Shown: positions 24,799 to 33,634 of the stretch, piece after piece
Layout of the letters: each line of letters starts with the position of its first letter
How positions within the stretch are numbered: the first letter of the stretch is position 1
Source: Leifsonia aquatica H1aii
Lineage (GTDB): Bacteria; Actinomycetota; Actinomycetes; Actinomycetales; Microbacteriaceae
Direction of reading: 5' to 3'
DNA: 64,000 nt
Assembly (NCBI RefSeq): GCF_000633535.1
Contig: NZ_AYMR01000020.1
Span: 1-64,000 of the forward strand
Translations under genes and position numbers: made by a program
Notes under the pieces: model-generated
What the model saw: the letters and a program-made list of their open reading frames with translations, nothing else
Told to the model about the DNA's origin: nothing
Databases searched by the model: none

Positions 24799-24820
24799 GT
24801 TCACCTGCGCGTCACCGCTC
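24799..24820 (+). promoter_or_regulatory. PHO-box-like direct repeat upstream of the ABC importer
   Basis: GTTCACCTGCG followed directly by CGTCACCGCTC, two 11-bp units resembling the actinobacterial PhoP direct repeat (core GTTCACC). It lies about 80 bp upstream of the substrate-binding-protein start, before a possible -10 TAGCGT. It suggests phosphate control but is not proven. Confidence 0.4.
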
Positions 24821-24905
24821 GCTGGCCCACGCGTCTCCCGCGCTGCTTAGCGTGACCTTCGGACCGGGCGCCGCCCGGTCGAACCCGTGCACTGGAGGAT
24901 ATTCC

Positions 24906-26045
24906 GTGATCAACAAGCGCGCACGTGTCGCCGGCCTCGCGGCCGCGGCCACCGTGGTCGCCCTTTCGCTCGCCGCCTGCTCCGGCGGAGCGGACGCGAG
25001 CAGCACCGCCGGCAGCAACTCGGCGGCCACCGCAACCGACGTCGCCTCCGCGGGCGGCATGGACGCTCTCGTCGCCGCCGCGAAGAAAGAGGGAAGCCTC
25101 AACATCATCGCGACGCCGGGCGACTGGGCCAACTACCAGGAGATCTTCGACGGCTTCACCAAGAAGTACGGCATCACGATCAACCCGAGCCAGGACAGCG
25201 CCTCCAGCCAGGAGGAGATCGACGCCGCCAAGAAGCTCAAGGGTCAGGACACCGCCCCCGACACCTTCGACATCGGCTCGTCCGTCGCCCTCGCCAACAC
25301 CGAGTACTTCGCGCCGTACAAGCCGACCGGCTGGGACGACATCCCCGCCGACCAGAAGGAGAAGGACGGCCTCTGGAAGGTCGGCTACTACGGTGTGATG
25401 GCGGTCGGCTACGACGCCAACAAGATCAAGACCCCGCCGAAGAGCTTCGACGACCTGCTGAAGCCGGAGTTCAAGGGCGCGGTCGCGCTCAACGGCAACC
25501 CGACCCAGGCGGCGGCCGCGGCCGGCGCCGTGGCGTGGGCGACGCTCCAGGCCGGCGGCAGCCTCGACGACCTGAAGACCGGCGTCGACTGGTTCTCGAA
25601 GCTGAAGGCCGCGGGCAACTGGAACGCCGCCGACGGCAAGCCGAACACCATCGCCTCGGGTGAGACCCCGGTGCTGCTCGACTGGTCGTTCAACCAGAAG
25701 GGCTACACCACCTCCGACACGATCAAGTCGGGCGGCATCGACTGGAAGTACGTCGTCCTCCCGGGCAAGGCGTACGTCGGCTACTACAACCAGGCCATCA
25801 ACAAGGACGCCCCGCACCCCGCGGCCGCGCGCCTCTGGGAGGAGTACCTCTACAGCGACGCCGCTCAGAACGCATGGCTGAAGGGCGGCGCCTACCCGGC
25901 GCGCGTCGACGCCATGGAGAAGGCGAAGACCCTGGACACCAAGGAGTTCCCGGGCAAGCTGGACGAGGTCGCCGTCATGACCGAGAAGCAGGCCACGGAC
26001 GCCGGCACGCTCCTCAACTCGACCTGGGCCAACGCGGTCGGCTGA
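24906..26045 (+). CDS. ABC importer substrate-binding lipoprotein (polyamine/phosphonate class)
   Basis: A 379-aa lipoprotein whose signal peptide ends in the lipobox LAAC (C25). The periplasmic-binding fold has family segments GSLNIIATPGDWANYQEIFD, IGSSVALANTEYFAPYKPTG, GLWKVGYYGVMAVGYDANKI and ARLWEEYLYSDAAQNAW. The organisation with two separate permeases and a TOBE-type ATPase matches PotABCD (spermidine/putrescine) and PhnSTUV (2-aminoethylphosphonate). A PHO-like box upstream mildly favours a phosphonate. GTG 24906 follows GGAGGA. TGA overlaps the permease ATG. Confidence 0.83.
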   Translation: MINKRARVAGLAAAATVVALSLAACSGGADASSTAGSNSAATATDVASAGGMDALVAAAKKEGSLNIIATPGDWANYQEIFDGFTKKYGITINPSQDSASSQEEIDAAKKLKGQDTAPDTFDIGSSVALANTEYFAPYKPTGWDDIPADQKEKDGLWKVGYYGVMAVGYDANKIKTPPKSFDDLLKPEFKGAVALNGNPTQAAAAAGAVAWATLQAGGSLDDLKTGVDWFSKLKAAGNWNAADGKPNTIASGETPVLLDWSFNQKGYTTSDTIKSGGIDWKYVVLPGKAYVGYYNQAINKDAPHPAAARLWEEYLYSDAAQNAWLKGGAYPARVDAMEKAKTLDTKEFPGKLDEVAVMTEKQATDAGTLLNSTWANAVG

Positions 26046-27004
26046 TGACCCGCACCCTCGCTGACGCTCCGGCGTCGGCGGTCGACAGCGCTGCCGCCGG
26101 GGCGACCCGGCGGCAGTCGCCGTCCGGCCCCCGGCTCGCGCGTCCCCGCCGCCGGCCGCGCGGACTCGTCGCCGCGCTCGGGCTGACCCCGTTCGCCTTC
26201 TACGTCGTGATCTTCCTGGCCGTACCGACTCTCGTCGCGGTCGGCAGCGGTTTCGTCGACGGCGAGGGCCGCTTCACCTGGAGCAATCTCTCCGGCCTCG
26301 CCGAGCCGGCCATCGCCGGCTCCTTCTTCGGCGCCTTCTGGCTCTCGGCCGTCACCGCCGTCGTCGGAGCGATCGCCGGCGCCGCCCTCTGCTTCGCCCT
26401 GCTCGGCTCGCGCCCGGGAGGCTTCGGGCGTTCGCTCGTCGACTCCGCCAGCAGCGTGCTCGCCCAGTTCGGCGGCGTGATGCTCGCTTTCGCATTCATC
26501 GCGACCATCGGAGCGCAGGGCCTCGTGACGGTGCTGCTGCGCAACCAGTTCCACATCAACATCTACGAGAACGGCGTGTGGCTCTACACGGTGCCCGGGC
26601 TGATCCTCCCGTACCTCTACTTCCAGATCCCGCTCATGGTCATCACCTTCCTGCCGGCCCTGGAGGGCCTGCGCCCGCAGTGGCTGGAGGCGACCGCGAC
26701 GCTCGGCGGCAGCCGCTGGACCTACTGGCGCCGCGTCGGCGGCCCCATCTTGCTCCCGTCGTTCCTGGGCAGCCTGCTGCTGCTCTTCGCCAACGCGTTC
26801 TCCTCGTACGCGACCGCCGCGGCGCTCGTCGGGCAGGCCAACAACATCGTGTCGCTGCAGATCCGCCAGGCGCTCATCAGCGAGACGGTGCTCGGCCGAT
26901 CCAACCTGGCCGGGGCGATGGCGCTCGGGATGCTCGTCGTGATGGTCGTCGTGATGCTCGCCTACTCGGCGCTCGTGCGCCGCACCGCCCGGTGGCAGCG
27001 ATGA
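26045..27004 (+). CDS. ABC importer permease 1
   Basis: A 319-aa inner-membrane permease with a basic/Pro-rich N-terminus (1-45) and six helices. The EAA loop is EGLRPQWLEATATLGGSRWTY (residues about 212-232). Coupled at both ends: its start overlaps the SBP stop and its stop overlaps the next start (ATGA). Forms the translocation path with permease 2. Confidence 0.88.
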   Translation: MTRTLADAPASAVDSAAAGATRRQSPSGPRLARPRRRPRGLVAALGLTPFAFYVVIFLAVPTLVAVGSGFVDGEGRFTWSNLSGLAEPAIAGSFFGAFWLSAVTAVVGAIAGAALCFALLGSRPGGFGRSLVDSASSVLAQFGGVMLAFAFIATIGAQGLVTVLLRNQFHINIYENGVWLYTVPGLILPYLYFQIPLMVITFLPALEGLRPQWLEATATLGGSRWTYWRRVGGPILLPSFLGSLLLLFANAFSSYATAAALVGQANNIVSLQIRQALISETVLGRSNLAGAMALGMLVVMVVVMLAYSALVRRTARWQR

Positions 27005-27816
27005 GCCGCCGGGTCGCGCCGCTGCGCCTCGGGCCCGGCGTGGTCGCCCGGACGATCATCTGGACCCTGCTCGGGCTGTTCTTCCTCATCCCGCTGCTGT
27101 CGATGCTGGAGTTCACGCTCCGCACCGCCAAGCCCGGCGTCTACAGCTTCGATCGCTGGGAGGCGGTCTTCAGCGGGGAGACCACGCGGTACGACCGCGT
27201 CTATCAGGGTCTCGGCAACTCGCTCGTGCTCGCCGTGGTCACGGTGGCGATCGTGCTCCTGGTGCTGCTGCCGACGATGGTGCTGGTGGAGCTGCGGTTC
27301 GCCCGTCTCCGCCGGTTGCTGGAGGCGGTGTGCCTGCTGCCGATCATGATCCCAGCGATCGTGATGGTCGTCGGCCTCGCACCCACCTACGCGGTGGTCA
27401 CGCAGATCTTCGGCTCGGGTTCGTGGACGCTGGCCTTCGCGTACGGCATCACGGTGCTGCCGTACGCCTACCGGGCGATCCAGAGCAACGTCGCCGCCGT
27501 CGACCTGATCACGCTGAGCGAGGCCGCGCGGTCCCTCGGCGCCGGCTGGGGCACCGTGTTCTGGCGGGCGATCGTGCCGAACCTGCGGCGCGGCATCCTC
27601 GCCGCCTCCGCGCTCTCCGTCGCGGTCGTGCTGGGCGAGTTCACGATCGCCTCGCTGCTCAGCCGGGTGAACCTGCAGACCTCGTTGCTCTTGGTCTCGC
27701 AGTCCGACCCGTTCGTCGCGGTCATCTTCGCGCTGCTGGCGCTGGTGTTCGCGTTCGTCCTCCTCGTCGTCGTCGACCGCCTCGTGGCGAGTCGCCGGCG
27801 CATCGCGAAAGGCTAG
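27001..27816 (+). CDS. ABC importer permease 2
   Basis: A 271-aa permease of the binding-protein-dependent family with six helices and the EAA motif SEAARSLGAGWGTVFWRAIVP. It pairs with permease 1. The ATPase gene begins 2 bp after its stop. Confidence 0.88.
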   Translation: MSRRVAPLRLGPGVVARTIIWTLLGLFFLIPLLSMLEFTLRTAKPGVYSFDRWEAVFSGETTRYDRVYQGLGNSLVLAVVTVAIVLLVLLPTMVLVELRFARLRRLLEAVCLLPIMIPAIVMVVGLAPTYAVVTQIFGSGSWTLAFAYGITVLPYAYRAIQSNVAAVDLITLSEAARSLGAGWGTVFWRAIVPNLRRGILAASALSVAVVLGEFTIASLLSRVNLQTSLLLVSQSDPFVAVIFALLALVFAFVLLVVVDRLVASRRRIAKG

Positions 27817-27818
27817 GA

Positions 27819-28928
27819 ATGTCCGTCCTCCCGTCTCCCGTCGACTCGCCCGCGTCCGTCGGTGCGGCCGGCGCCGTCGCCCCCACGCTCGCCGCGCCCG
27901 GCCTGGGCGGCACCGTCGAGCTGCGCGGGCTGGTCCGCGACTTCGGCGGCGGTGTCGGCCTCAACGGTCTCGACCTCGCGGCCGAACCGGGTGAGCTGAT
28001 CGCCCTTCTCGGCCCCAGCGGCTGCGGCAAGACCACCGCCCTGCGCGCCCTGGCCGGCCTCGAACGCGTCGACGCGGGCAGCATCCTCGTCGACGGCCGC
28101 GACGTCACCGACGAGCCGGCCAACCGCCGCGACCTGGGGATGGTGTTCCAGTCCTACTCCCTGTTCCCGCACCTGACCTCGGGTCAGAACGTGGAGTTCG
28201 GTCTGCGGATGCGCAAGGTCCCGGCGGCCGAGCGGCGGCGGCGCGCCGCCGAGGCCCTGGAGCTCGTCGGGCTCGGGCAGCACGCCGGCCGGTACGCGCA
28301 TCAGCTGTCCGGCGGCCAGCAGCAGCGCGTGGCGCTGGCGCGCGCCCTGGTCACCCGGCCCCGGGTGCTCCTGCTCGACGAGCCGCTCTCGGCCCTCGAC
28401 GCCAAGGTGCGCGTGCAGTTGCGGGAGGAGATCCGCCGCATCCAGACCGAGCTCGGCATCACCACGTTCTTCGTGACGCACGACCAGGAGGAGGCCCTCG
28501 CGGTCGCCGACCGCGTCGCCGTCATGCGCGCGGGGGTGATCGAGCAGATCGGTCGTCCGGAGGAGCTCTACCGCCGCCCGGTCTCGGCCTTCGTCGCCGA
28601 GTTCGTGGGACTGACCAACCGTCTCCCCGCCACCGTCTCCGGCGGCCGCCTCACCGTGCTCGGTCAGGAGGTCCCGCTCGCGACGCCGTCGCCGGACGGC
28701 CCGGTGACCGCCTACATCCGTCCCGAGGACGTCCTGCTCGGCGCTTCGGGGCTGCCGGGAGAGGTGCTCACGTCGAGCTTCCTCGGAGCCCTGCGGCGCA
28801 CCGGGGTGCGCCTGGCGGACGGCACCGAGCTGTCCGTCCAGCACGCCGCGGGCGACGTGCTGTCCGCAGGCGACCGCGTGAACATCGCGCTCAGCGGCGC
28901 GCCGGCCACCGTCTCCCCGGCCGCCTGA
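27819..28928 (+). CDS. ABC importer ATP-binding protein (PotA/PhnT class)
   Basis: A 369-aa ATPase with an unusual 30-residue Ala/Pro-rich N-terminus, Walker A GPSGCGKTT (65-73), MVFQSYSLFPHLT Q-loop, signature LSGGQQQRVALA, Walker B VLLLDEPLSALD and the switch His in FFVTHDQEEA. A TOBE-type C-terminal regulatory domain (about 270-360) includes YIRPEDVLLG. Energises the importer. Its 3' end overlaps the convergent FtsW-like gene by 38 bp. Confidence 0.9.
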   Translation: MSVLPSPVDSPASVGAAGAVAPTLAAPGLGGTVELRGLVRDFGGGVGLNGLDLAAEPGELIALLGPSGCGKTTALRALAGLERVDAGSILVDGRDVTDEPANRRDLGMVFQSYSLFPHLTSGQNVEFGLRMRKVPAAERRRRAAEALELVGLGQHAGRYAHQLSGGQQQRVALARALVTRPRVLLLDEPLSALDAKVRVQLREEIRRIQTELGITTFFVTHDQEEALAVADRVAVMRAGVIEQIGRPEELYRRPVSAFVAEFVGLTNRLPATVSGGRLTVLGQEVPLATPSPDGPVTAYIRPEDVLLGASGLPGEVLTSSFLGALRRTGVRLADGTELSVQHAAGDVLSAGDRVNIALSGAPATVSPAA

Positions 28929-30168
28929 GCGACGGGGGCACGTCGCCGCCGGGGCGGGCGGCCGCGACGTGCTCCCCGTCCAGCAGCGGGCGGGGCGGGC
29001 GCCGGGTGTACGACAGCACGACGCCCATCGCCACCAGCGACGCGATCAACGCCGTGCCGCCGGCCGAGATGAACGGCAGGGGCACGCCGAGGGTGGGGAT
29101 CAGCCCGAGCACCACCCCGATGTTGACGAAGGCCTGGAACAGCAGCCACACCAGCACGGTCCCGGTGGTCACCCGCACCACCGGGTCCGGGGTGGAGCGC
29201 ACCAGCCGCACCAGGAGTACGGCGAGCAGGGCGAACAGCAGCAGCACGACGCACGCCCCGATCAGGCCGAGTTCCTCGCCGATGACCGCGAAGATGAAGT
29301 CCGTGTCGGCCGACGGCAGCCACGACCACTTGGCGTGGGAGTTGCCCAGCCCGACGCCCCAGAGCCCGCCCGACGCGAGGGCGTAGTGGGCGTTGTCCAG
29401 CTGCCAGTTCACGTCCGGGTTCACCGCGCTCGTACCGCCGAAGAACGCCGAGATGCGCCCGCGCCGGGTGGCGCTCGACAGGGCGATGAGGATGGCGGCG
29501 AAGGCCCCTGCCCCGAGCACGACACCGAGATGCTTGAGGCGTGCGCCGGCGAAGTACAGCGCGCCGAGCGTGAACGCGGCCATGACGACCGTCGTGCCGA
29601 GATCGCCGCCGAGGACCACCAGCAGGAGGGACGGCCCGGCGACGGGGAGCACACGGCGTGCGAGCGCGCGCCAGTCCTGCAGTTCGTCCGGGCGGCGGCC
29701 GAGTGCCATCCCGAGCCAGATCACCAGCCCGAGCTTGATGCCTTCGGACGGTTGGCCCGCAAGCGGTCCGAGCCGGATCCAGTTGGTGTTGTCGCCGATC
29801 TTGACGCCCAGCGGGGTCGCCAGGGCGAGGATCTGCAGCACACAGGAGACGACGAGCACGACCACGGCGACCCGCTGCACCGTCCGCCGCGGCAGACGCG
29901 CCACGATCAGCATCAGCACGACGCCGAGCACCGCGTATCCGCCCTGCGACTCGAAGCGTCCGAAGAAGCCGTTCCCGTCGGTGAAGGACTCGACGGAGGA
30001 GGCCGAGAGCACCATCACCAGGCCGAAGACGACGAGGAAGAGCACGACGGCGGCGAGCAGTGTGCCGAAGGCGGTGGGAAGCTCGACTCCCCGTCGCAGG
30101 TGGACGAGGATGCGGCGCGGCCCGGTGCCGTTCGGAGCCGGAGGCGCGGAGGGGGGAGGTGCGGTCAT
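28891..30168 (-). CDS. FtsW/RodA/SpoVE (SEDS) family protein
   Basis: A 425-aa SEDS glycosyltransferase/flippase-family protein for peptidoglycan synthesis, with about ten helices. Signatures visible are GDNTNWIRLGPLAGQPSEGIKLG, GGDLGTTVVM (with the conserved Asp), NAHYALASGGLWGVGLGNS, FIFAVIGEELGL, and GVPLPFISAGGTALIASL. The ATG at 30168 precedes the first helix by 35 residues. It is isolated from a division-gene cluster, so it may be a secondary FtsW paralogue. Converges with, and overlaps, the ABC ATPase. Confidence 0.88.
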   Translation of the reverse strand: MTAPPPSAPPAPNGTGPRRILVHLRRGVELPTAFGTLLAAVVLFLVVFGLVMVLSASSVESFTDGNGFFGRFESQGGYAVLGVVLMLIVARLPRRTVQRVAVVVLVVSCVLQILALATPLGVKIGDNTNWIRLGPLAGQPSEGIKLGLVIWLGMALGRRPDELQDWRALARRVLPVAGPSLLLVVLGGDLGTTVVMAAFTLGALYFAGARLKHLGVVLGAGAFAAILIALSSATRRGRISAFFGGTSAVNPDVNWQLDNAHYALASGGLWGVGLGNSHAKWSWLPSADTDFIFAVIGEELGLIGACVVLLLFALLAVLLVRLVRSTPDPVVRVTTGTVLVWLLFQAFVNIGVVLGLIPTLGVPLPFISAGGTALIASLVAMGVVLSYTRRPPRPLLDGEHVAAARPGGDVPPSLRRPGRRWPARR

Positions 30169-30330
30169 GCGATGCTGCTCGGTGTCTCGGCGGGCGGAGA
30201 GGAGCCCGGAGGGCGGTTGCTGTGTTCTCGACGGTAGGGCCGCGGCGCCGCCGGGCGGCCCGACCCTCCGCGCATCCAGCCATCTCACGGGATGCGCGGC
30301 CCGCGACGGTGCCGCCGGCGAGCCTCCCCT

Positions 30331-30361
30331 GGAGACCTCCTGTGACTTCGGCGAGGTCTCC
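30331..30361. promoter_or_regulatory. Perfect inverted repeat in the ftsW-like / AI-2E divergent region
   Basis: GGAGACCTC (30331-30339) and GAGGTCTCC (30353-30361) flank a 13-nt centre. Located between divergent genes, 35 bp before the AI-2E -10 box, it could be an operator. Confidence 0.4.
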
Positions 30362-30408
30362 TGAGAAGCCGCTGAGGGAACGTGATGCGCCCGCCTAGAC
30401 TGGCGGGC

Positions 30409-31650
30409 ATGGCCGACAGCGAGACCCCCGTCCCCCCTCCCGCCGGTGAGAACCGCGCACCGGCACGGTCCTGGTTCCTGCGCCGCAGGCAGCTGCCGGG
30501 GGAGTCGCTCGACCTCGAGCCGGTGGACGCCTCGCTGCCGCGCGGCGTGCGGCTCGCCGGGGCCTGGTCGTGGCGCCTGCTGGTGATCGGCGCGGTCATC
30601 GCCGTGGTCGTCTTCCTCATCGTGCAGCTGCGCCTGATCGTCATCCCGGTGCTGATCGCCGTGCTGCTGGCAGCGCTGCTCGTGCCGTTCAAAGACGTCC
30701 TGCACCGGCACGGCTGGCCGCGCTGGCTGGCCATCGTGGCCGCCCTGGTCGCCCTGGTCGTCGTCGTGGGCGGACTGCTGTACCTGGCGATCTGGCAGGT
30801 GAGCCGCGAGAGCCACGAGCTGCAGACCCAGTCGATCGCCGCCTACGACCAGTTCCGGTCCTGGCTGACCACCGGCCCGCTGGGACTCAGCGAGGATCAG
30901 ATCAACGGGACCTTCCAGGCCATCTGGACCTCGATCCAGGAGGACAGCCAGGTGTTCATCTCCGGCGCGCTGTCGCTGGGATCGACCGTGGGCCACGTGC
31001 TCGCCGGGGCCCTGCTGACGATCTTCAGCGTGCTGTTCATCCTGATCGACGGCAAGAGCATCTGGGGCTGGATCGTGCGGATCTTCCCGCGCAACGCCCG
31101 CGCCGCCCTCGACGGGGCCGGACAGGCCGGATGGCTCACCCTCCGCAACTTCGCCAAGGTCCAGATCCTCGTCGCCTCGATCGACGCGCTCGGGATCGGG
31201 CTCGGGGCGTTCTTCCTCGGACTGCCGCTGGTGATCCCGATCGGTGTGCTGGTCTTCCTCGGCTCCTTCATCCCCATCGTTGGCGCGGTGGTCACGGGGG
31301 CGCTGGCCGTCTTCATCGCTCTCGTCTTCAAGGGGTGGGTGTTCGCGCTCATCATGCTCGGCGTCGTGCTGCTCGTGCAGCAGGTCGAGGGCCACGTGCT
31401 GCAGCCGCTGATCATGGGAACCGCGGTCAAGGTGCATCCGCTGGCCGTGGTGCTCGCGGTCGCGGGAGGGTCACTGCTCGCCGGCATCCCGGGCGCGCTC
31501 TTCGCCGTGCCATTCGTCGCCGTGCTGAACGTGATGGTGCACTACATCTCGAGCGGAGCGTGGCGCGGCCGAGCGCAGGAGGCGTTCAGTCCGCCGGCGG
31601 GTGCGATCTGGGAGACCGTGCCCCGCGCTGTGCGCCGCCCGCGGGCCTGA
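30409..31650 (+). CDS. AI-2E family transporter
   Basis: A 413-aa membrane protein of the AI-2E/PerM/YdiK family with a charged N-terminus and about eight helices. Helix blocks include PVLIAVLLAALLVPFKDVL near residue 80 and the C-terminal PLGLVIPIGVLVFLGSFIPI-type region (here GLPLVIPIGVLVFLGSFIPI). GHVLQPLIMGTAVKVHPLAV is the family end motif. Members export signals or ions; substrate here unknown. TAGACT lies 7 nt before the ATG (leaderless type). Confidence 0.88.
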   Translation: MADSETPVPPPAGENRAPARSWFLRRRQLPGESLDLEPVDASLPRGVRLAGAWSWRLLVIGAVIAVVVFLIVQLRLIVIPVLIAVLLAALLVPFKDVLHRHGWPRWLAIVAALVALVVVVGGLLYLAIWQVSRESHELQTQSIAAYDQFRSWLTTGPLGLSEDQINGTFQAIWTSIQEDSQVFISGALSLGSTVGHVLAGALLTIFSVLFILIDGKSIWGWIVRIFPRNARAALDGAGQAGWLTLRNFAKVQILVASIDALGIGLGAFFLGLPLVIPIGVLVFLGSFIPIVGAVVTGALAVFIALVFKGWVFALIMLGVVLLVQQVEGHVLQPLIMGTAVKVHPLAVVLAVAGGSLLAGIPGALFAVPFVAVLNVMVHYISSGAWRGRAQEAFSPPAGAIWETVPRAVRRPRA

Positions 31651-31705
31651 ACCGGGCTCCGCCCGCATGAACGGTGCGGAATATGGCGGCGAGTAGGCTG
31701 TGCGA

Positions 31706-32965
31706 GTGGCTACCGTGACCGACTCCACGCGCACTCCCTTCGCCGGCCCCGGCCTGGACGAGATCGAGGCTGCGCGGTCCATCGTGTCCCGGGTGGCGCA
31801 GCCGACGCCGATGGAGAGCTCGCGCTTCCTCGCCGATGTGCTGGGCGTGCCGGTGCTGCTCAAGTGCGAGAACCTCCAGCGGACCGGGTCGTACAAGATC
31901 CGCGGCGCCTACAACCGCCTCTCCAAGCTCTCCGCCGAGGAGCGGGCCCGCGGGGTCGTGGCCGCCTCGGCCGGCAACCACGCGCAGGGCGTCGCCTTCG
32001 CCGCCCGTGAGCTCGGCATCCACGCGACCATCTTCATGCCGGTCGGCGTCGCCATTCCCAAGTTCCAGGCCACGCGCGCCTATGGCGCCGATGTGGTGCT
32101 GAGCGGCAGCATCGTCGACGAGACGCTCCGCGCCGCCGCCGACTTCGCCGCCGAGACCGGCGCCGTGCTCATCCCGCCGTTCGACCACCCCGACGTGGTC
32201 GCCGGGCAGGGGACTCTCGGGCTCGAGATCCTCGACGAGGTACCGGACGTGACGACGATCGTCGTCCCCATCGGTGGCGGCGGTCTCATCTCCGGCGTCG
32301 CCAGTGCCGTCAAGCAGCGCGCCCGGCTCGAGGGGCGCGCGGTGCGCGTGATCGGCGTGCAGGCCGCCAACGCCGCGGCCTACCCGGTGTCGCTCGCGGC
32401 CGGAAAGGTCACCGAGATCTCGCTCGTGCCCACGATCGCCGACGGCATCGCGGTCAGCAAGCCCGGCCTCCTCAACTTCGAGATCATCAGGGACGCGGTG
32501 GACGAGGTCGTCACCGTGACCGAGGACGACATCGCCCGCGCGATGCTGGTGCTGCTGGAGCGCGCCAAGCTGGTGGTGGAGCCGGCCGGAGCGGCCGCCG
32601 TCGCGGCCATCCTGGCCGACAAGTTCACCGCCGACGGCACGACCGTCGCGATCCTCTCCGGCGGAAACATCGACCCGCTGCTCATGCAGCGCGTCATCGG
32701 CCACGGCCTGGCGGCGTCCGACCGCTACCTCAAGCTCTCGATCATGATGCCGGACCGCCCCGGCCAGCTCGCGCGGATCGCCGAGATCCTCGCCGGGGTC
32801 AACGCCAACGTGGTCGAGGTGCTGCACACCCGGCACGGCCGCGGCCTGCAGATCAGCCAGGTCGAGCTCGACGTGAGCGTCGAGACCCGCGGAACCGAGC
32901 ACCGTCAGCAGGTCATCGAGGCGCTGCGGACGGCCGGCTACGACGCCGTCGTCGACTACGAGTAG
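31706..32965 (+). CDS. ilvA: Threonine ammonia-lyase (threonine dehydratase)
   Basis: A 419-aa PLP enzyme converting threonine to 2-oxobutanoate and ammonia, the entry to isoleucine synthesis. The PLP lysine is K64 in TGSYKIRGAYN, the phosphate loop is PIGGGGLISG, and ASAGNHAQGVA is the asparagine loop. One ACT-like domain (about 330-419, SIMMPDRPGQLARIAEIL) follows, as in the short, TdcB/IlvA-like actinobacterial form. GTG 31706 is preferred because TAGGCT lies 6 nt upstream; GTG 31700 is an alternative. A hairpin terminator follows. Confidence 0.9.
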   Translation: MATVTDSTRTPFAGPGLDEIEAARSIVSRVAQPTPMESSRFLADVLGVPVLLKCENLQRTGSYKIRGAYNRLSKLSAEERARGVVAASAGNHAQGVAFAARELGIHATIFMPVGVAIPKFQATRAYGADVVLSGSIVDETLRAAADFAAETGAVLIPPFDHPDVVAGQGTLGLEILDEVPDVTTIVVPIGGGGLISGVASAVKQRARLEGRAVRVIGVQAANAAAYPVSLAAGKVTEISLVPTIADGIAVSKPGLLNFEIIRDAVDEVVTVTEDDIARAMLVLLERAKLVVEPAGAAAVAAILADKFTADGTTVAILSGGNIDPLLMQRVIGHGLAASDRYLKLSIMMPDRPGQLARIAEILAGVNANVVEVLHTRHGRGLQISQVELDVSVETRGTEHRQQVIEALRTAGYDAVVDYE

Positions 32966-32969
32966 CCAC

Positions 32970-33005
32970 GCCGAAACGGCCGATCCTCGACCGCTTCGGC
33001 ATTTC
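32970..33005 (+). terminator. Intrinsic terminator after ilvA
   Basis: GCCGAAACGG at 32970-32979 pairs with CCGCTTCGGC at 32991-33000 (one G-T pair), followed by ATTTC. It lies 5 bp after the ilvA stop and may also serve the convergent greA. Confidence 0.7.
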
Positions 33006-33034
33006 GGGCCCGACGTTCGGCCGTCTGGCGCAGG

Positions 33035-33526
33035 CTACTGGCCGGCGTAGGTCTCGACCTTGGTGATCTCCACCGAGATCTGACGGCCGTTGGGGGCTGT
33101 GTACTCCGTCGAGTCGCCGATCTTCAGTCCGAGGATGGCCGCGCCGAGCGGGCTCTGCTCGCTGTAGACGGGGAGCTCGCTGCCGGCTGCGATCTCGCGG
33201 TTGCCGATGAGGAAGACGCTCTCGTCACCCGCGATCGTCGCGGTGATGACGGTGCCCGGCTCCACGACGCCGTGGCTCACGGGCGCGTCGCCGACGGTGG
33301 CGTTGCGCAGCAGCAGTGTCAGCTGCACGATGCGGGACTCGATCTTGCCCTGCTCGTCCTTGGCGGCGTGGTAGCCGCCGTTCTCCTTGAGGTCGCCCTC
33401 CTCGCGGGCCGCCTCGATACGCTTGGCGATCTCGTTGCGGCCGTTGATGCTGAGCTCCTCGAGTTCCGCCGCGAGACGGTCGTACGCGTCCTGGGTCAGA
33501 AAGGTGACCGGTGTCTCCTGGGACAT
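33035..33526 (-). CDS. greA: Transcription elongation factor GreA
   Basis: A 163-aa GreA. The N-terminal coiled coil carries the acidic tip in EEGDLKENGGYHAAKDEQG that enters the RNA polymerase secondary channel to stimulate RNA cleavage. The C-terminal FKBP-like domain ends SPLGAAILGLKIGDSTEY. AAAGGAG precedes the ATG at 33526; the longer frame upstream is not needed. DUF4307 lies upstream, as in other actinobacteria. Confidence 0.95.
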   Translation of the reverse strand: MSQETPVTFLTQDAYDRLAAELEELSINGRNEIAKRIEAAREEGDLKENGGYHAAKDEQGKIESRIVQLTLLLRNATVGDAPVSHGVVEPGTVITATIAGDESVFLIGNREIAAGSELPVYSEQSPLGAAILGLKIGDSTEYTAPNGRQISVEITKVETYAGQ

Positions 33527-33598
33527 GGTGAGCTCCTTTGCGCCCGCGGCTGGTGCCGCGTCAGCAGATAGACCGGCCGGGGCCGGTGGGTAAAGTAG

Positions 33599-33622
33599 AC
33601 GCCCCGACCTCGGTCGGGGCGT
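33599..33622 (-). terminator. Intrinsic terminator of the DUF4307 gene
   Basis: ACGCCCCGACC and GGTCGGGGCGT pair perfectly (11 bp) with a 2-nt loop. On the minus strand TCTACTTTAC follows. It begins 13 bp after the DUF4307 stop and upstream of greA. Confidence 0.75.
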
Positions 33623-33634
33623 ATCCACAGAATG

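Noticed and set aside
28891-31437. An 848-codon minus-strand frame that would extend the FtsW-like protein by 420 residues
   Set aside because: The upstream part is antisense to the AI-2E transporter gene and is His/Asp/Gln-rich noise; the SEDS protein begins naturally at 30168.
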